The translations under genes were made by a program, and so were the position numbers. Of a stretch of 64,000 nucleotides of DNA, positions 52,020 through 60,432 are shown piece by piece (position 1 is the stretch's first letter; each line of letters opens with the position of its first letter). The stretch covers positions 1-64,000 of the forward strand of contig CAMLLB010000018.1 in the NCBI GenBank assembly GCA_946480815.1, given 5' to 3'. Source of the DNA: an uncultured Flavobacteriales bacterium. GTDB taxonomy: Bacteria > Bacteroidota > Bacteroidia > Flavobacteriales > Crocinitomicaceae. The notes under the pieces were generated by a model. That model made no database searches and had not been told where the DNA came from. It was given only the letters and a program-made list of their open reading frames with translations.

Positions 52020-52727
52020 ATGAAATACCGTCGCATTCTGCTCAAATTAAGTGGTGAATCCCTTATGGGAGATAAACAATTTGGAATTGATAATCAACGG
52101 CTTAGCGAGTACGCGAAGCAAATCAAGGAAATTCATGATTTGGGTGTAGAGGTTGCGATTGTGATCGGTGGAGGAAATATTTTCCGTGGTGTTCAGGCTG
52201 AAGAAGGTGGAATGGACCGTACTCATGGGGATTACATGGGAATGCTGGCAACGATGATCAACTCCATGGCGCTTCAGGCGGCATTGGAATCTGCGGGTCT
52301 TCAAACAAGACTTCAATCTGCAATCGAAATGAAGGAAATATCCGAACCTTATGTGAGAAGAAGAGCTGTAAGACATTTGGAGAAAGGCCGTGTGGTTATT
52401 TTTGGTGCCGGAACCGGGAATCCATATTTCACCACTGATTCAGCAGCTTCATTACGGGCAATTGAGATCAATGCAGATGTTATTTTGAAAGGAACGCGTG
52501 TAGATGGTATTTATACCGCTGATCCGGAGAAAGATCCAACGGCTACCAAATTCGATGTGATTACATTTGAAGATGCATACAGTCGTGGATTGAAGGTGAT
52601 GGATATGACCGCTTTCACACTGTGTATGGAGAATGACTTGCCGATTATTGTTTTTGACATGGATACGCCCGGAAATCTGAAGCGATTGATGGAAGGCCAG
52701 CAAGTGGGAACAATTGTAAGAAATTAA
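52020..52727 (+). CDS. pyrH: UMP kinase
   Basis: 235 residues, amino-acid kinase fold. It phosphorylates UMP to UDP with ATP. Typical segments are [42 protein letters not shown] and [20 protein letters not shown]. Length is standard. It precedes frr by 35 bases, the usual bacterial pair. Confidence 0.96.
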   Translation: MKYRRILLKLSGESLMGDKQFGIDNQRLSEYAKQIKEIHDLGVEVAIVIGGGNIFRGVQAEEGGMDRTHGDYMGMLATMINSMALQAALESAGLQTRLQSAIEMKEISEPYVRRRAVRHLEKGRVVIFGAGTGNPYFTTDSAASLRAIEINADVILKGTRVDGIYTADPEKDPTATKFDVITFEDAYSRGLKVMDMTAFTLCMENDLPIIVFDMDTPGNLKRLMEGQQVGTIVRN

Positions 52728-52732
52728 TAGCT

Positions 52733-52746
52733 TCCGCCGCGGCGGA
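52733..52746. repeat. GC-rich perfect palindrome between pyrH and frr
   Basis: TCCGCCGCGGCGGA is a perfect 14-base palindrome in otherwise AT-rich sequence. It has no loop and no T-tract. Its TTCCGCC/GGCGGA arms recall the outer arms of the element at 202-314. Confidence 0.55.
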
Positions 52747-52762
52747 TCAATTTAGATAGATT

Positions 52763-53326
52763 ATGACCGAAGAGTTAGAACTAATTTACGATGATTTGAA
52801 GTCATCAAATGCAAAATCATTAGATCATTTAGAACACGAATTGACGAAAGTAAGAGCAGGGAAGGCAACTCCATCCATGCTTTCCGGAGTTATGGTGGAC
52901 TATTACGGTTCTCCGACTCCCATTCAACAGGTTGGGAACGTGAATTCCATGGATGCACGTACATTGACTGTTCAAGCATTTGAGAAATCCATGTTGAATG
53001 AGATTGCTAAAGGAATTATGAACGCAAATCTTGGGTTAAATCCTCAAAACAACGGGGAACAACTGATCATTCAAATTCCATTGTTGACAGAAGAGCGCAG
53101 ACGCGATTTGGTTAAGAAAGCAAAAGCAGATGGTGAGCATGCCAAAGTTGGAATCCGAAATAACCGAAAAGATGCGTTGGATATGGTCAAAAGCCTGAAA
53201 GCGGACGGGCTTTCTGAAGACATGACCAAAGATGCTGAAAATGAAATTCAAAATATTACCAATGGGTTCATCAAGAAAGTGGATGACCTGGTAGATTTGA
53301 AAGAAAAAGATATAATGACGATTTAA
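52763..53326 (+). CDS. frr: Ribosome recycling factor
   Basis: 187 residues. The long three-helix bundle and the hinge region with LRAGRANPxxL-type VRAGKATPSMLSGV, PIQQVGNVNSMDARTLTVQ and EERRRDLVKKAKADGEHAKV identify RRF, which splits the post-termination ribosome together with EF-G. Standard length. One base separates it from the following lipoprotein gene. Confidence 0.95.
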   Translation: MTEELELIYDDLKSSNAKSLDHLEHELTKVRAGKATPSMLSGVMVDYYGSPTPIQQVGNVNSMDARTLTVQAFEKSMLNEIAKGIMNANLGLNPQNNGEQLIIQIPLLTEERRRDLVKKAKADGEHAKVGIRNNRKDALDMVKSLKADGLSEDMTKDAENEIQNITNGFIKKVDDLVDLKEKDIMTI

Positions 53327-53327
53327 G

Positions 53328-53690
53328 ATGCGAACCATTTTATTCATCGCTTCACTTGTTTTTCTTTTTTCCTGCTCAAAACAGCGAATGATTAATCGTT
53401 TGGAAGGAAGATGGAACTATTCAAAAATGCTGATGAATAATGGCGAATACGTATACCATTCGGAAGTTTATGAATTTACAGGGGGAGACAAGGACAATGA
53501 TGCCGGTTTCCCCTTTGTTATATATGGTCAGGATACTGTTCAGGGAATCTACCGGATAACCAAAAAGAATATCATTAAAGTGACAGAAGATTCCCAGGTT
53601 GAAATTGATTGGCTGATCGAAGACATGGATAATAATTCGCTTGTTTTTCGGGTGGCTGAAGGAGTGGTGTTTTTAGATAAACAGCAGTAA
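53328..53690 (+). CDS. Small lipoprotein related to the 2.7-4.3 kb paralogs
   Basis: 120 residues with a lipoprotein signal peptide (lipobox LFSC-S) and mature start CSKQRMINRLEGRWNYSKML, reminiscent of the C-S-K-E-K-x-x-E-x-x-L-x-x-G-K-W of the tandem lipoproteins. The core strand region (VYEFTGGDK, QGIYRITKKN, NSLVFRVAEG) is shorter. It starts one base after frr and could be co-transcribed with pyrH-frr. Function unknown. Confidence 0.7.
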   Translation: MRTILFIASLVFLFSCSKQRMINRLEGRWNYSKMLMNNGEYVYHSEVYEFTGGDKDNDAGFPFVIYGQDTVQGIYRITKKNIIKVTEDSQVEIDWLIEDMDNNSLVFRVAEGVVFLDKQQ

Positions 53691-53710
53691 ATAGTACGGT
53701 TAATTCCTAA

Positions 53711-53738
53711 ATGACGTAATAACGCAATATTACGTCAT
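53711..53738. terminator. Hairpin between convergent genes
   Basis: ATGACGTAATA (53711-53721) and TATTACGTCAT (53728-53738) are perfect inverted repeats with a six-base loop. There is no long T-tract on either side, so it may terminate weakly or protect mRNA ends. Confidence 0.5.
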
Positions 53739-53749
53739 GGTTGGGAAAG

Positions 53750-56700
53750 CTAAACTTGAAAAAGATCCGTTTTAGGAACATCCACCAATCCCAATCCACC
53801 ACTATAATACAAATACCCCTTGATATTCTTCATCCCGATTTGATTCAACACGGTCATATAACCTTGTACCTGCTTTTCATGCTTCGCACTTTTCTCCCCG
53901 GTCTTAAAATCGATCACAACTGTTTGGTCATTCGCAACAATCAGTTTATCAGGTCTTAATCGGGTTTTGGAATCGAAGATCAGGGTTCGTTCATTTAAAT
54001 GTTTCCCGGATTCAAACAGGTCCACAAGCAAGTTGTTTTCAAAAGCTTCTTCCAGTAATCGAACCAGAACAACTTCAAAATCCTGTTCAATTTCTCCTTT
54101 TAAAAGCCCGGTTTTCAAGGCTGCAAATGCTGTTTCCCTCGAATGGGATTTTTCCATGATGAAGTGGAATTGTTTCCCAATTCGCTGTTCGCTTGTCAGG
54201 CTGTCTTCTTCCTGTTCTTTAGCAGATTGTATACTTACTTCGGGAAACCATAAAAAGTTTCGGATAGATTGCGGACTGTAATCCGTTGTGTTTTTTCTTA
54301 AATGATGCTTGATTTCCGGGACCTGACCAAATTTTAAGTGAAAAATTCCATCTTCGGTAGTTTCAGGAAACAGCTTTGTTAAGATTGTATTGAATTTATC
54401 GTAAAAACTGTTTCGGGAACCTTTCAGATTGAGGGCGTACAGGCGATCCTGTGGTCTGGTGAAAGCGACATACAATAAATTGATTGCATCCATTTTTTGA
54501 GCAGCGTCTTCTTTTTCAGCCTCCAGTTGAATAGCCGGGATGGAGGCTTCGAATTTGCTCATTTTTGTTTCAATGATGTGATCATTGATCTCCATCAAAA
54601 AAGAATCGTTGTTGTTTCCTTCATTGAAGAAATTAAAGGAAGGAATGATCACCACCGGAAACTCCAATCCTTTTGATTTATGGGCGGTCATAATTTGAAT
54701 GGCCTGCTCATTCTCTGAAAGCTGCACACTGAATTTACTTCGGTTCTTTTCGTAATAGTTAATAAACTCCATCAAATCCGGCCCGTTGGACATGTCAAAT
54801 TGATAAGCCAGGTCCAGCAATTGCTGCAAATAGGTGTTTTCGATCGAATCCAATTCCACAAGCGCCAGAAAATCCACCAGTAAAGAATAAATGTTTTGAA
54901 AGCTTGCATCTAAAAAATCAGAACTTAATCGGCTGTTTTCAAAGAAAAGCTGCTCAGAGAAATAAACTTTCGAATCGGCATCAGTCCAAAAACAGGCTCC
55001 GTAGGTTTCAAAAGCGTCTTTCTTTTCCAGGATCTCAAAGTAGAAATAGGCAAATTGCATGGCCCGCTGAAAATCAAATCGATTGACTTTCCATTTGCAG
55101 TAACAGATCGTTAATTGTACGAATTGATCACTGTTTACCAATAACGAATCGGAAGAAACGATTTGATATCCCCTGGATTTCAAAAAGTTTGCGTATTGAT
55201 TGCAATCACGTTTTTTCCTTCCAAGAACACAGATTTCATGAGGTTTATAGCCGTCTGCGATACATTGCTGTACCCATTTCAGTAATTGATTATTGGTAAA
55301 TTTAGAAGTGTCCAGGTCCTTTTGCGGGTTCATCAGCAATTCGACATAACCGCCTGATTTTCCTTTAGGATTTTGTTTCAGGTGTTTGTAAAATTCCTGG
55401 CCGCTTTCAGGCATGAATTGCAACAGTTCTTCAAAGAATTGATTGTTGAAATTCACGATTTCCGCTGCCGAACGCCAATTGTCCTCCAAACCCTCAACAG
55501 TTCCCATTTTCTGAAAGAATTGGGATCGCAATTGGATAGAAGGTTCTTGTTCCGGATTGTAAATTTCAGGTAAAGCAATGAATTGTTCGGCAACTCCGTT
55601 CTTAAAACGGTAAATGGACTGTTTCGGATCACCGACAATAAAGTTAAAGTAATTTCCGCCCAGGGAATTGTGGATCAAAGGAACAATATTGAGCCATTGC
55701 AAGCGTGATGTATCCTGGAACTCATCCAAAAAGAAATGATTGAATCGCGATCCCAAACGTTCATAGATAAACGGGGCGTCTTCATTTTGGACCAATTCTG
55801 CAACCAGCTTGTTGAACTCGCTCACACGAATAATGGATTCTTTGTTGCGGATATCGTCCATGCTTAATGCCAGTTCTTTCAGAATGGAAAGTAAATGGAA
55901 CTGCTGGATCTTAAAATCCAGTTCAATCCAGGAAGCACTTTTTCCGTTGATAAATTGGAGAAATTCCAGGTAAGCGGGTGAAAAGAGCGTTTCTTTTCCT
56001 TCTTCAATTGTTTTCAGGATGTTTTTTAAATTGGCATCCGTTCGTTTGCTTTCTTTCAAAAAATGGATCGGTTCCGGATTTAATTTCAGGTTAAAAGCAA
56101 TTGCATTGAAGGTAGTGCTTTTTCCTGTGAATGCATTTGCATCTATTCCTGCTTCCAGGAGCAAACGGTTCAGGGAATTCAATCGAATGGTTAACTCTTC
56201 CTTTTCAGCCTTGAACTGTAGTTTCCACAGGTCCAATTGTTCTTTTCTGAAATCGGTTTTGGAAAGTTTCCGGATACTCTGGAAATATCCTTCATTGGTC
56301 AGGATTTTGGCTTTCGATAAAAGGATTTTTTTCAGGTTCCAATCGTTTTCCTCTTCCAGGTTGGATTTGGCAAAATTTAAAGCGAGCTGATACAGTTTGG
56401 TTTGGTTCTTTGCATCAATATTGCTCAAAAGTTCGTCAATGGCTTTTTCAAGGATCAGGGTGTCATCCAGGGAAATCTCGAATGTTTCCGGGAGGTCAAG
56501 GTCCCGTGCAAAGGAACGGATTAAGCGAAGATTGAACTTATCAATGGTCATTACATTGAAATCTTCGTATTGATGGAGGATTTTTCGAAGAACTATACGT
56601 GCTCTTGTTCGGATTGCTTCCGGAGTTGTTCCTACAAAACCGGCAATTTCTTCCAAATATCCGTTGGCTTCTTCTTTTCCGTTTGCAAGCTTGTTCAAAT

Positions 56701-56902
56701 CACTCATAATCCGCGATTTCATCTCGATACTTGCCTTGTTGGTAAAGGTCATCGCCATGATCTGACTGATCTCGGCCCTGTCATCTGTTTCAGAGAGTAA
56801 TAAACGCAGGTAATTGCGCACCAGATTGTACGTTTTACCACTTCCTGCAGAAGCGTTTACGATCAAAAAAGGCTTGTTTACATCCGAATTCATACCGGTC
56901 AA
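53750..56902 (-). CDS. UvrD-family helicase-nuclease, AddA type
   Basis: 1050 residues. Superfamily I helicase motifs are in order: Walker A ASAGSGKT (17-24), MAMTFTNKASIEMKSRI, FLDEFQDTSRLQW, VGDPKQSIYRFKNG, QIMTAHKSKGLEFPVVI and LLYVAFTRPQDRLYAL. The C-terminal PD-(D/E)xK nuclease has Asp998-Phe-Lys1000 (VVIDFKTGE), so a helicase and a nuclease are both present, as in AddA of AddAB. It should process double-strand breaks. The AddB partner, usually adjacent, is not seen in this window. Confidence 0.88.
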   Translation of the reverse strand: MTGMNSDVNKPFLIVNASAGSGKTYNLVRNYLRLLLSETDDRAEISQIMAMTFTNKASIEMKSRIMSDLNKLANGKEEANGYLEEIAGFVGTTPEAIRTRARIVLRKILHQYEDFNVMTIDKFNLRLIRSFARDLDLPETFEISLDDTLILEKAIDELLSNIDAKNQTKLYQLALNFAKSNLEEENDWNLKKILLSKAKILTNEGYFQSIRKLSKTDFRKEQLDLWKLQFKAEKEELTIRLNSLNRLLLEAGIDANAFTGKSTTFNAIAFNLKLNPEPIHFLKESKRTDANLKNILKTIEEGKETLFSPAYLEFLQFINGKSASWIELDFKIQQFHLLSILKELALSMDDIRNKESIIRVSEFNKLVAELVQNEDAPFIYERLGSRFNHFFLDEFQDTSRLQWLNIVPLIHNSLGGNYFNFIVGDPKQSIYRFKNGVAEQFIALPEIYNPEQEPSIQLRSQFFQKMGTVEGLEDNWRSAAEIVNFNNQFFEELLQFMPESGQEFYKHLKQNPKGKSGGYVELLMNPQKDLDTSKFTNNQLLKWVQQCIADGYKPHEICVLGRKKRDCNQYANFLKSRGYQIVSSDSLLVNSDQFVQLTICYCKWKVNRFDFQRAMQFAYFYFEILEKKDAFETYGACFWTDADSKVYFSEQLFFENSRLSSDFLDASFQNIYSLLVDFLALVELDSIENTYLQQLLDLAYQFDMSNGPDLMEFINYYEKNRSKFSVQLSENEQAIQIMTAHKSKGLEFPVVIIPSFNFFNEGNNNDSFLMEINDHIIETKMSKFEASIPAIQLEAEKEDAAQKMDAINLLYVAFTRPQDRLYALNLKGSRNSFYDKFNTILTKLFPETTEDGIFHLKFGQVPEIKHHLRKNTTDYSPQSIRNFLWFPEVSIQSAKEQEEDSLTSEQRIGKQFHFIMEKSHSRETAFAALKTGLLKGEIEQDFEVVLVRLLEEAFENNLLVDLFESGKHLNERTLIFDSKTRLRPDKLIVANDQTVVIDFKTGEKSAKHEKQVQGYMTVLNQIGMKNIKGYLYYSGGLGLVDVPKTDLFQV

Positions 56903-56997
56903 TCAATAATCTCCCGAAATTACCGAAAATACCCCGGACGCTTCCTGATTTTTTAGGAATTCTCTGATCATTGGCTTAAATTTGGGAAAACAACTGA

Positions 56998-57750
56998 ATG
57001 AAACATCTTCCGATTCTTGCGTTGCTTGTATTTGTAGCCTCTTTCTCTTGCAAAAAGAAGAAAGACGATGCAACGGATACACCCTCGGCGCAGCAGAGTA
57101 AGTTGTCATTACAACCTATGTTCGGAAGTGAAAATATATCCCTGGATTCTGTTTATACCCTGAGTAATGGTTGCAAGATTGAGTTTGTAGAGTTAAAGGC
57201 TTATTTCACGGGAATTGAGTCGGGTGGAACTGTCATGAAAGATGCAGCCCTGTTTAATTTTAGTCAAACGGGAACATTGGTTTTTCAGGCGAATCAGGTA
57301 GTTGCCAATCCGGCATCCTTTCAGTTCGGAATTGGTGTTCCGAGTTCGATCAATCACAATGATCCAAGTACTTTTCCAAATACGAATCCATTAAATATTG
57401 CGATCGCAAACGACATGCATTGGGATTGGAACCCAGGTTACATCTTTTTCAAAGTGGAAGCAAAAGCAGATACGATTGCAGATGGTATTACGAATTGCGA
57501 TCATAACCTGGTTTACCATGTTGGTACAGATGCTTATTACACTGCGAAAACAATAAGCAATCTTAATTGGTCGGCAGCAAGCTCCACTGTCAATCAGGCA
57601 TGGCTGAAACTGGATCTGAAGAATTTCTTCGAGAATAGCACCAGCCCGATCGATGTGAAAACAGAATTCTCCACGCACAGCATGGCTTCTCAAAGTGCAT
57701 TAACAGAAAAAGCGCGGCAAAATTTCGCTGCATCCATCAGTGCATTATGA
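56998..57750 (+). CDS. mbnP: MbnP-family copper-binding lipoprotein
   Basis: 250 residues. A lipoprotein signal peptide (lipobox SFSC) is followed by a Lys/Asp-rich linker. The MbnP domain is recognisable in CKIEFVELKAYFTGIES and DMHWDWNPGYIFFKVEAK (His141, Trp142 and Trp144). In Methylosinus MbnP a conserved Trp is oxidised to kynurenine and, with His and Met, binds copper(I). Here Met140, His141 and Trp142/144 sit together. It is coupled by a four-base overlap to a diheme MbnH-like gene, as expected for the pair. Confidence 0.8.
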   Translation: MKHLPILALLVFVASFSCKKKKDDATDTPSAQQSKLSLQPMFGSENISLDSVYTLSNGCKIEFVELKAYFTGIESGGTVMKDAALFNFSQTGTLVFQANQVVANPASFQFGIGVPSSINHNDPSTFPNTNPLNIAIANDMHWDWNPGYIFFKVEAKADTIADGITNCDHNLVYHVGTDAYYTAKTISNLNWSAASSTVNQAWLKLDLKNFFENSTSPIDVKTEFSTHSMASQSALTEKARQNFAASISAL

Positions 57751-58826
57751 ATCGATACTTTGTAGGCATATTACTCTTACTGGTTCTCTTTTTAGCATGT
57801 ACGAAAGAAAAAGTTGGTTATGATCCGACTCCTTATACACTTAAAATTCCAAGTCATTTTCCACAAATGAATATTCCGGCAGATAACCCGATGACGGAAG
57901 AAGGTGTCCTGTTGGGGAGAATGTTGTTCTATGAAAAACAATTGTCTTTAAACAATACCATTTCATGCGGATCTTGTCATGCACCGGATGCTTCATTTTC
58001 AGATGTAAATCAGTTTTCCCAGGGAGTTAACGGAACTTTGGGAACGCGGAATGCAATGGCCTTGATTAATCTCGGTTGGCAAACCAGTTTCTTTTGGGAT
58101 GGAAGAGCACATACGTTGGAGGAACAGATTTTAGAGCCAGTGCCAAACCCGGTAGAAATGCATCTGCAATGGAAAGATGCCGTTTCACGTTTAAAAGCAG
58201 TAGGGCTTTATCGCAATCAGTTTTACAAAGCTTTCGGAGTGGTCGATTTTGATTCTACTCATGTAGCAAAAGCACTAGCCCAGTTTTTACGGACGATGAT
58301 TTCCGGGGAGTCGAAATACGATGTGATGTACAAGTTTGCGAATAATATCCCGCTGACCTCTACAGAATTAGCGATCAAAAATTCGGTTACATCTGAAGAA
58401 TGGGCAGGATTTGATCTCTTTAAAAGCTTAAACGGAGCGGATTGCTTTCATTGTCATAACGGAACCTTGATGCAGGTGCAGAAATTTTCGAATAATGGGT
58501 TGGATGCTGTTTTTTCCGATTTGGGAAGAGGAGCGATCACACACAACACAAACGATAACGGAAAATTCAAAGTTCCGACCCTCCGGAATATTGCACTTTC
58601 GGCACCTTATATGCATGATGGAAGGTTTGCGACATTGGATGATGTAATTGAACATTATTCGACTGGAATTCAGCATTCTGGCACAATTGATCCATTGATC
58701 GAATTTGCGGGTCAGGGCGGGGTTCAATTGGATAATGAACAGCGTAATCAGTTGAAATCCTTTTTATTAACGTTAACAGATTATAATTTTGTAACTAATC
58801 CTGACTTTAAACCGTTAAACCCCTAA
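57747..58826 (+). CDS. mbnH: MbnH-like diheme enzyme (MauG/cytochrome c peroxidase family)
   Basis: 359 residues. Lipoprotein signal peptide with lipobox FLAC. Two c-type heme sites are visible: CGSCH (Cys74-Cys77-His78) and CFHCH (Cys233-Cys236-His237), with the family landmarks LGRMLFYEKQLSLNNTISC and PTLRNIALSAPYMHDGRFAT. In known systems MbnH oxidises a tryptophan of MbnP to kynurenine. The adjacent MbnP gene supports that role here; a simple cytochrome c peroxidase role cannot be excluded by sequence alone. Confidence 0.85.
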   Translation: MNRYFVGILLLLVLFLACTKEKVGYDPTPYTLKIPSHFPQMNIPADNPMTEEGVLLGRMLFYEKQLSLNNTISCGSCHAPDASFSDVNQFSQGVNGTLGTRNAMALINLGWQTSFFWDGRAHTLEEQILEPVPNPVEMHLQWKDAVSRLKAVGLYRNQFYKAFGVVDFDSTHVAKALAQFLRTMISGESKYDVMYKFANNIPLTSTELAIKNSVTSEEWAGFDLFKSLNGADCFHCHNGTLMQVQKFSNNGLDAVFSDLGRGAITHNTNDNGKFKVPTLRNIALSAPYMHDGRFATLDDVIEHYSTGIQHSGTIDPLIEFAGQGGVQLDNEQRNQLKSFLLTLTDYNFVTNPDFKPLNP

Positions 58827-58847
58827 CGAAGTAAGTCTAATTGTTAG

Positions 58848-58855
58848 TACATTTG
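58848..58855 (+). promoter_or_regulatory. -7 element TACATTTG for the conserved 477-residue protein
   Basis: Perfect TAnnTTTG match 10 bases before the ATG, implying a very short leader. Confidence 0.5.
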
Positions 58856-58865
58856 TACAAGTGAT

Positions 58866-60299
58866 ATGGAAGAAATGGTAGACGAAAGAAGATTAACCAC
58901 CGAGGAAAAAGCCTTGAAAATTAATCTAACAAGTGACATTTATGGTTGTTTCGCCGAAATTGGAGCGGGACAGGAAGTGGCAGCCAACTTTTTTAAAGCA
59001 GGAGGTAGTTCCGGGACCATTGCGTATACGCAATCGGCATACGATATGAAAGTTTCGGATGCGATGTATGGCGCAGCTTCAAGGTATGTTTGTGAGGAGC
59101 GTTTGACGACGATGCTTACAACCGAATACAATACGTTATGTGAGCGTCTTCCTAAAAAACAGGAAGTAGCTCGTTTCTTCGCATTCTGTAATACCGTTGA
59201 ATCTTTAAATTATCACAAAACGAACCAGGGCCAGGGTTGGGTCGGATTGCGCTTTCAGTTAAAACAAGGAGGTGAATTCAACGACATTATTCTGCATGTA
59301 AAAATGCACGACAATTCCCATAAAGCACAACAGGAAGCCTTAGGGATTTTAGGTGTGAACCTGATTCATGCCGCTTATTTTTCGACAGATGACCTGGATG
59401 AATTCCTGACAAACCTGGTTCACCGTATTCCGAGAGATCGAGTAGAAGTAGATATGTTGCGTGTCTCCGGACCTGATTTAGGATTGGTAGATAATCGTAT
59501 TATTGCATTGAACCTGGTGAAAAGAGGAATGACGGATGCAACGATGTTCGACCTGTGTGGTACGGTTCTTCAACCGGCAGCTGCTTTGTATAAAAAGAAC
59601 ATTTTGTTGATGCGTGGTCGTTTCCGTCCGGTTACCAAAGTGCATTTGGACATGATTGCTCATGGAACCGAGCAGTTCCTGAAGGAAGATGGTGTTCGTG
59701 AAGATAATTTGTCGGTGATCTTTGAGCTGACTCTGAAAGATTTAACCGCAGATGGAAAAATTTCAGATAAAGACTTCATTGACCGTGCTGAGCTGCTGGA
59801 ATCTTTGGGATACACTGTAATGATTTCCAATTATTTGAAACATTACAAAATGCTGGATTACCTGGCTACGATTGCAAGAGGTCAGAAAATGGGTGTTATT
59901 GCTGGAGTTTATAACCTGCATACCATTTTCGACGAACGTTATTATGATAATTTACCGGGTGGTTTGCTGGAGGCTTTTGGTATCGGTTTCGGTCACAATG
60001 TGAAAATGTACGTTTATCCGGCAATTAATGTTGATACGGGCGAGCTCTATACTTTGGATGAGTTGACAATTCCAAAACATTTACGTGGATTGGTTCAGTT
60101 CCTGAAAGACAATAACAAATTGGAGGCAATTTCCAATTTTGATCCGCAAGCATTGAAAATCCTTTCGGATGATGTGTTGTCAAAGATCCGTGCAGGAATT
60201 ACAAGCTGGGAACAGGATGTTCCGGAAAACGTGGTGAAAGCGATCAAATACTACGAACTTTTTGGTTACGACAAAAAGAGAGACGTGGTAAATGTATGA
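58866..60299 (+). CDS. Conserved protein of unknown function
   Basis: 477 residues with no signal peptide or membrane helix. The N-terminus INLTSDIYGCFAEIGAGQEV and the DMKVSDAMYGAASRYV segment recall a family seen in Bacteroidota and cyanobacteria that carries loose names such as nicotinate-nucleotide adenylyltransferase or TonB receptor. I see neither an H-x-G-H nucleotidyl-transfer motif nor barrel strands. The middle region (GRFRPVTKVHLDMIAHGTEQ) and the end (LRGLVQFLKDNNKLEAISNF) look like a soluble mixed alpha/beta enzyme. It has its own promoter. Confidence 0.7.
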   Translation: MEEMVDERRLTTEEKALKINLTSDIYGCFAEIGAGQEVAANFFKAGGSSGTIAYTQSAYDMKVSDAMYGAASRYVCEERLTTMLTTEYNTLCERLPKKQEVARFFAFCNTVESLNYHKTNQGQGWVGLRFQLKQGGEFNDIILHVKMHDNSHKAQQEALGILGVNLIHAAYFSTDDLDEFLTNLVHRIPRDRVEVDMLRVSGPDLGLVDNRIIALNLVKRGMTDATMFDLCGTVLQPAAALYKKNILLMRGRFRPVTKVHLDMIAHGTEQFLKEDGVREDNLSVIFELTLKDLTADGKISDKDFIDRAELLESLGYTVMISNYLKHYKMLDYLATIARGQKMGVIAGVYNLHTIFDERYYDNLPGGLLEAFGIGFGHNVKMYVYPAINVDTGELYTLDELTIPKHLRGLVQFLKDNNKLEAISNFDPQALKILSDDVLSKIRAGITSWEQDVPENVVKAIKYYELFGYDKKRDVVNV

Positions 60300-60432
60300 A
60301 GGCCGAAAGATTCCTGATTGTTAGTTAATTGGGATTCTTTGGTGAGAAAGGGTAAAAAAGATTTACCGAAAGCCTTAGTTTGTCTGAAATTATTCCTTAA
60401 ATTGGTCATGAAAGCTACTATTGCCAAACCTT

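Noticed and set aside
58866..60299. Nicotinate-nucleotide adenylyltransferase or TonB-dependent receptor
   Set aside because: Neither an H-x-G-H nucleotidyl-transfer motif nor signal peptide, plug or barrel strands are present.
60421..60432. TTG start of the histidine kinase
   Set aside because: The ATG at 60433 four codons later is a better start for the signal peptide and needs no rare start codon.
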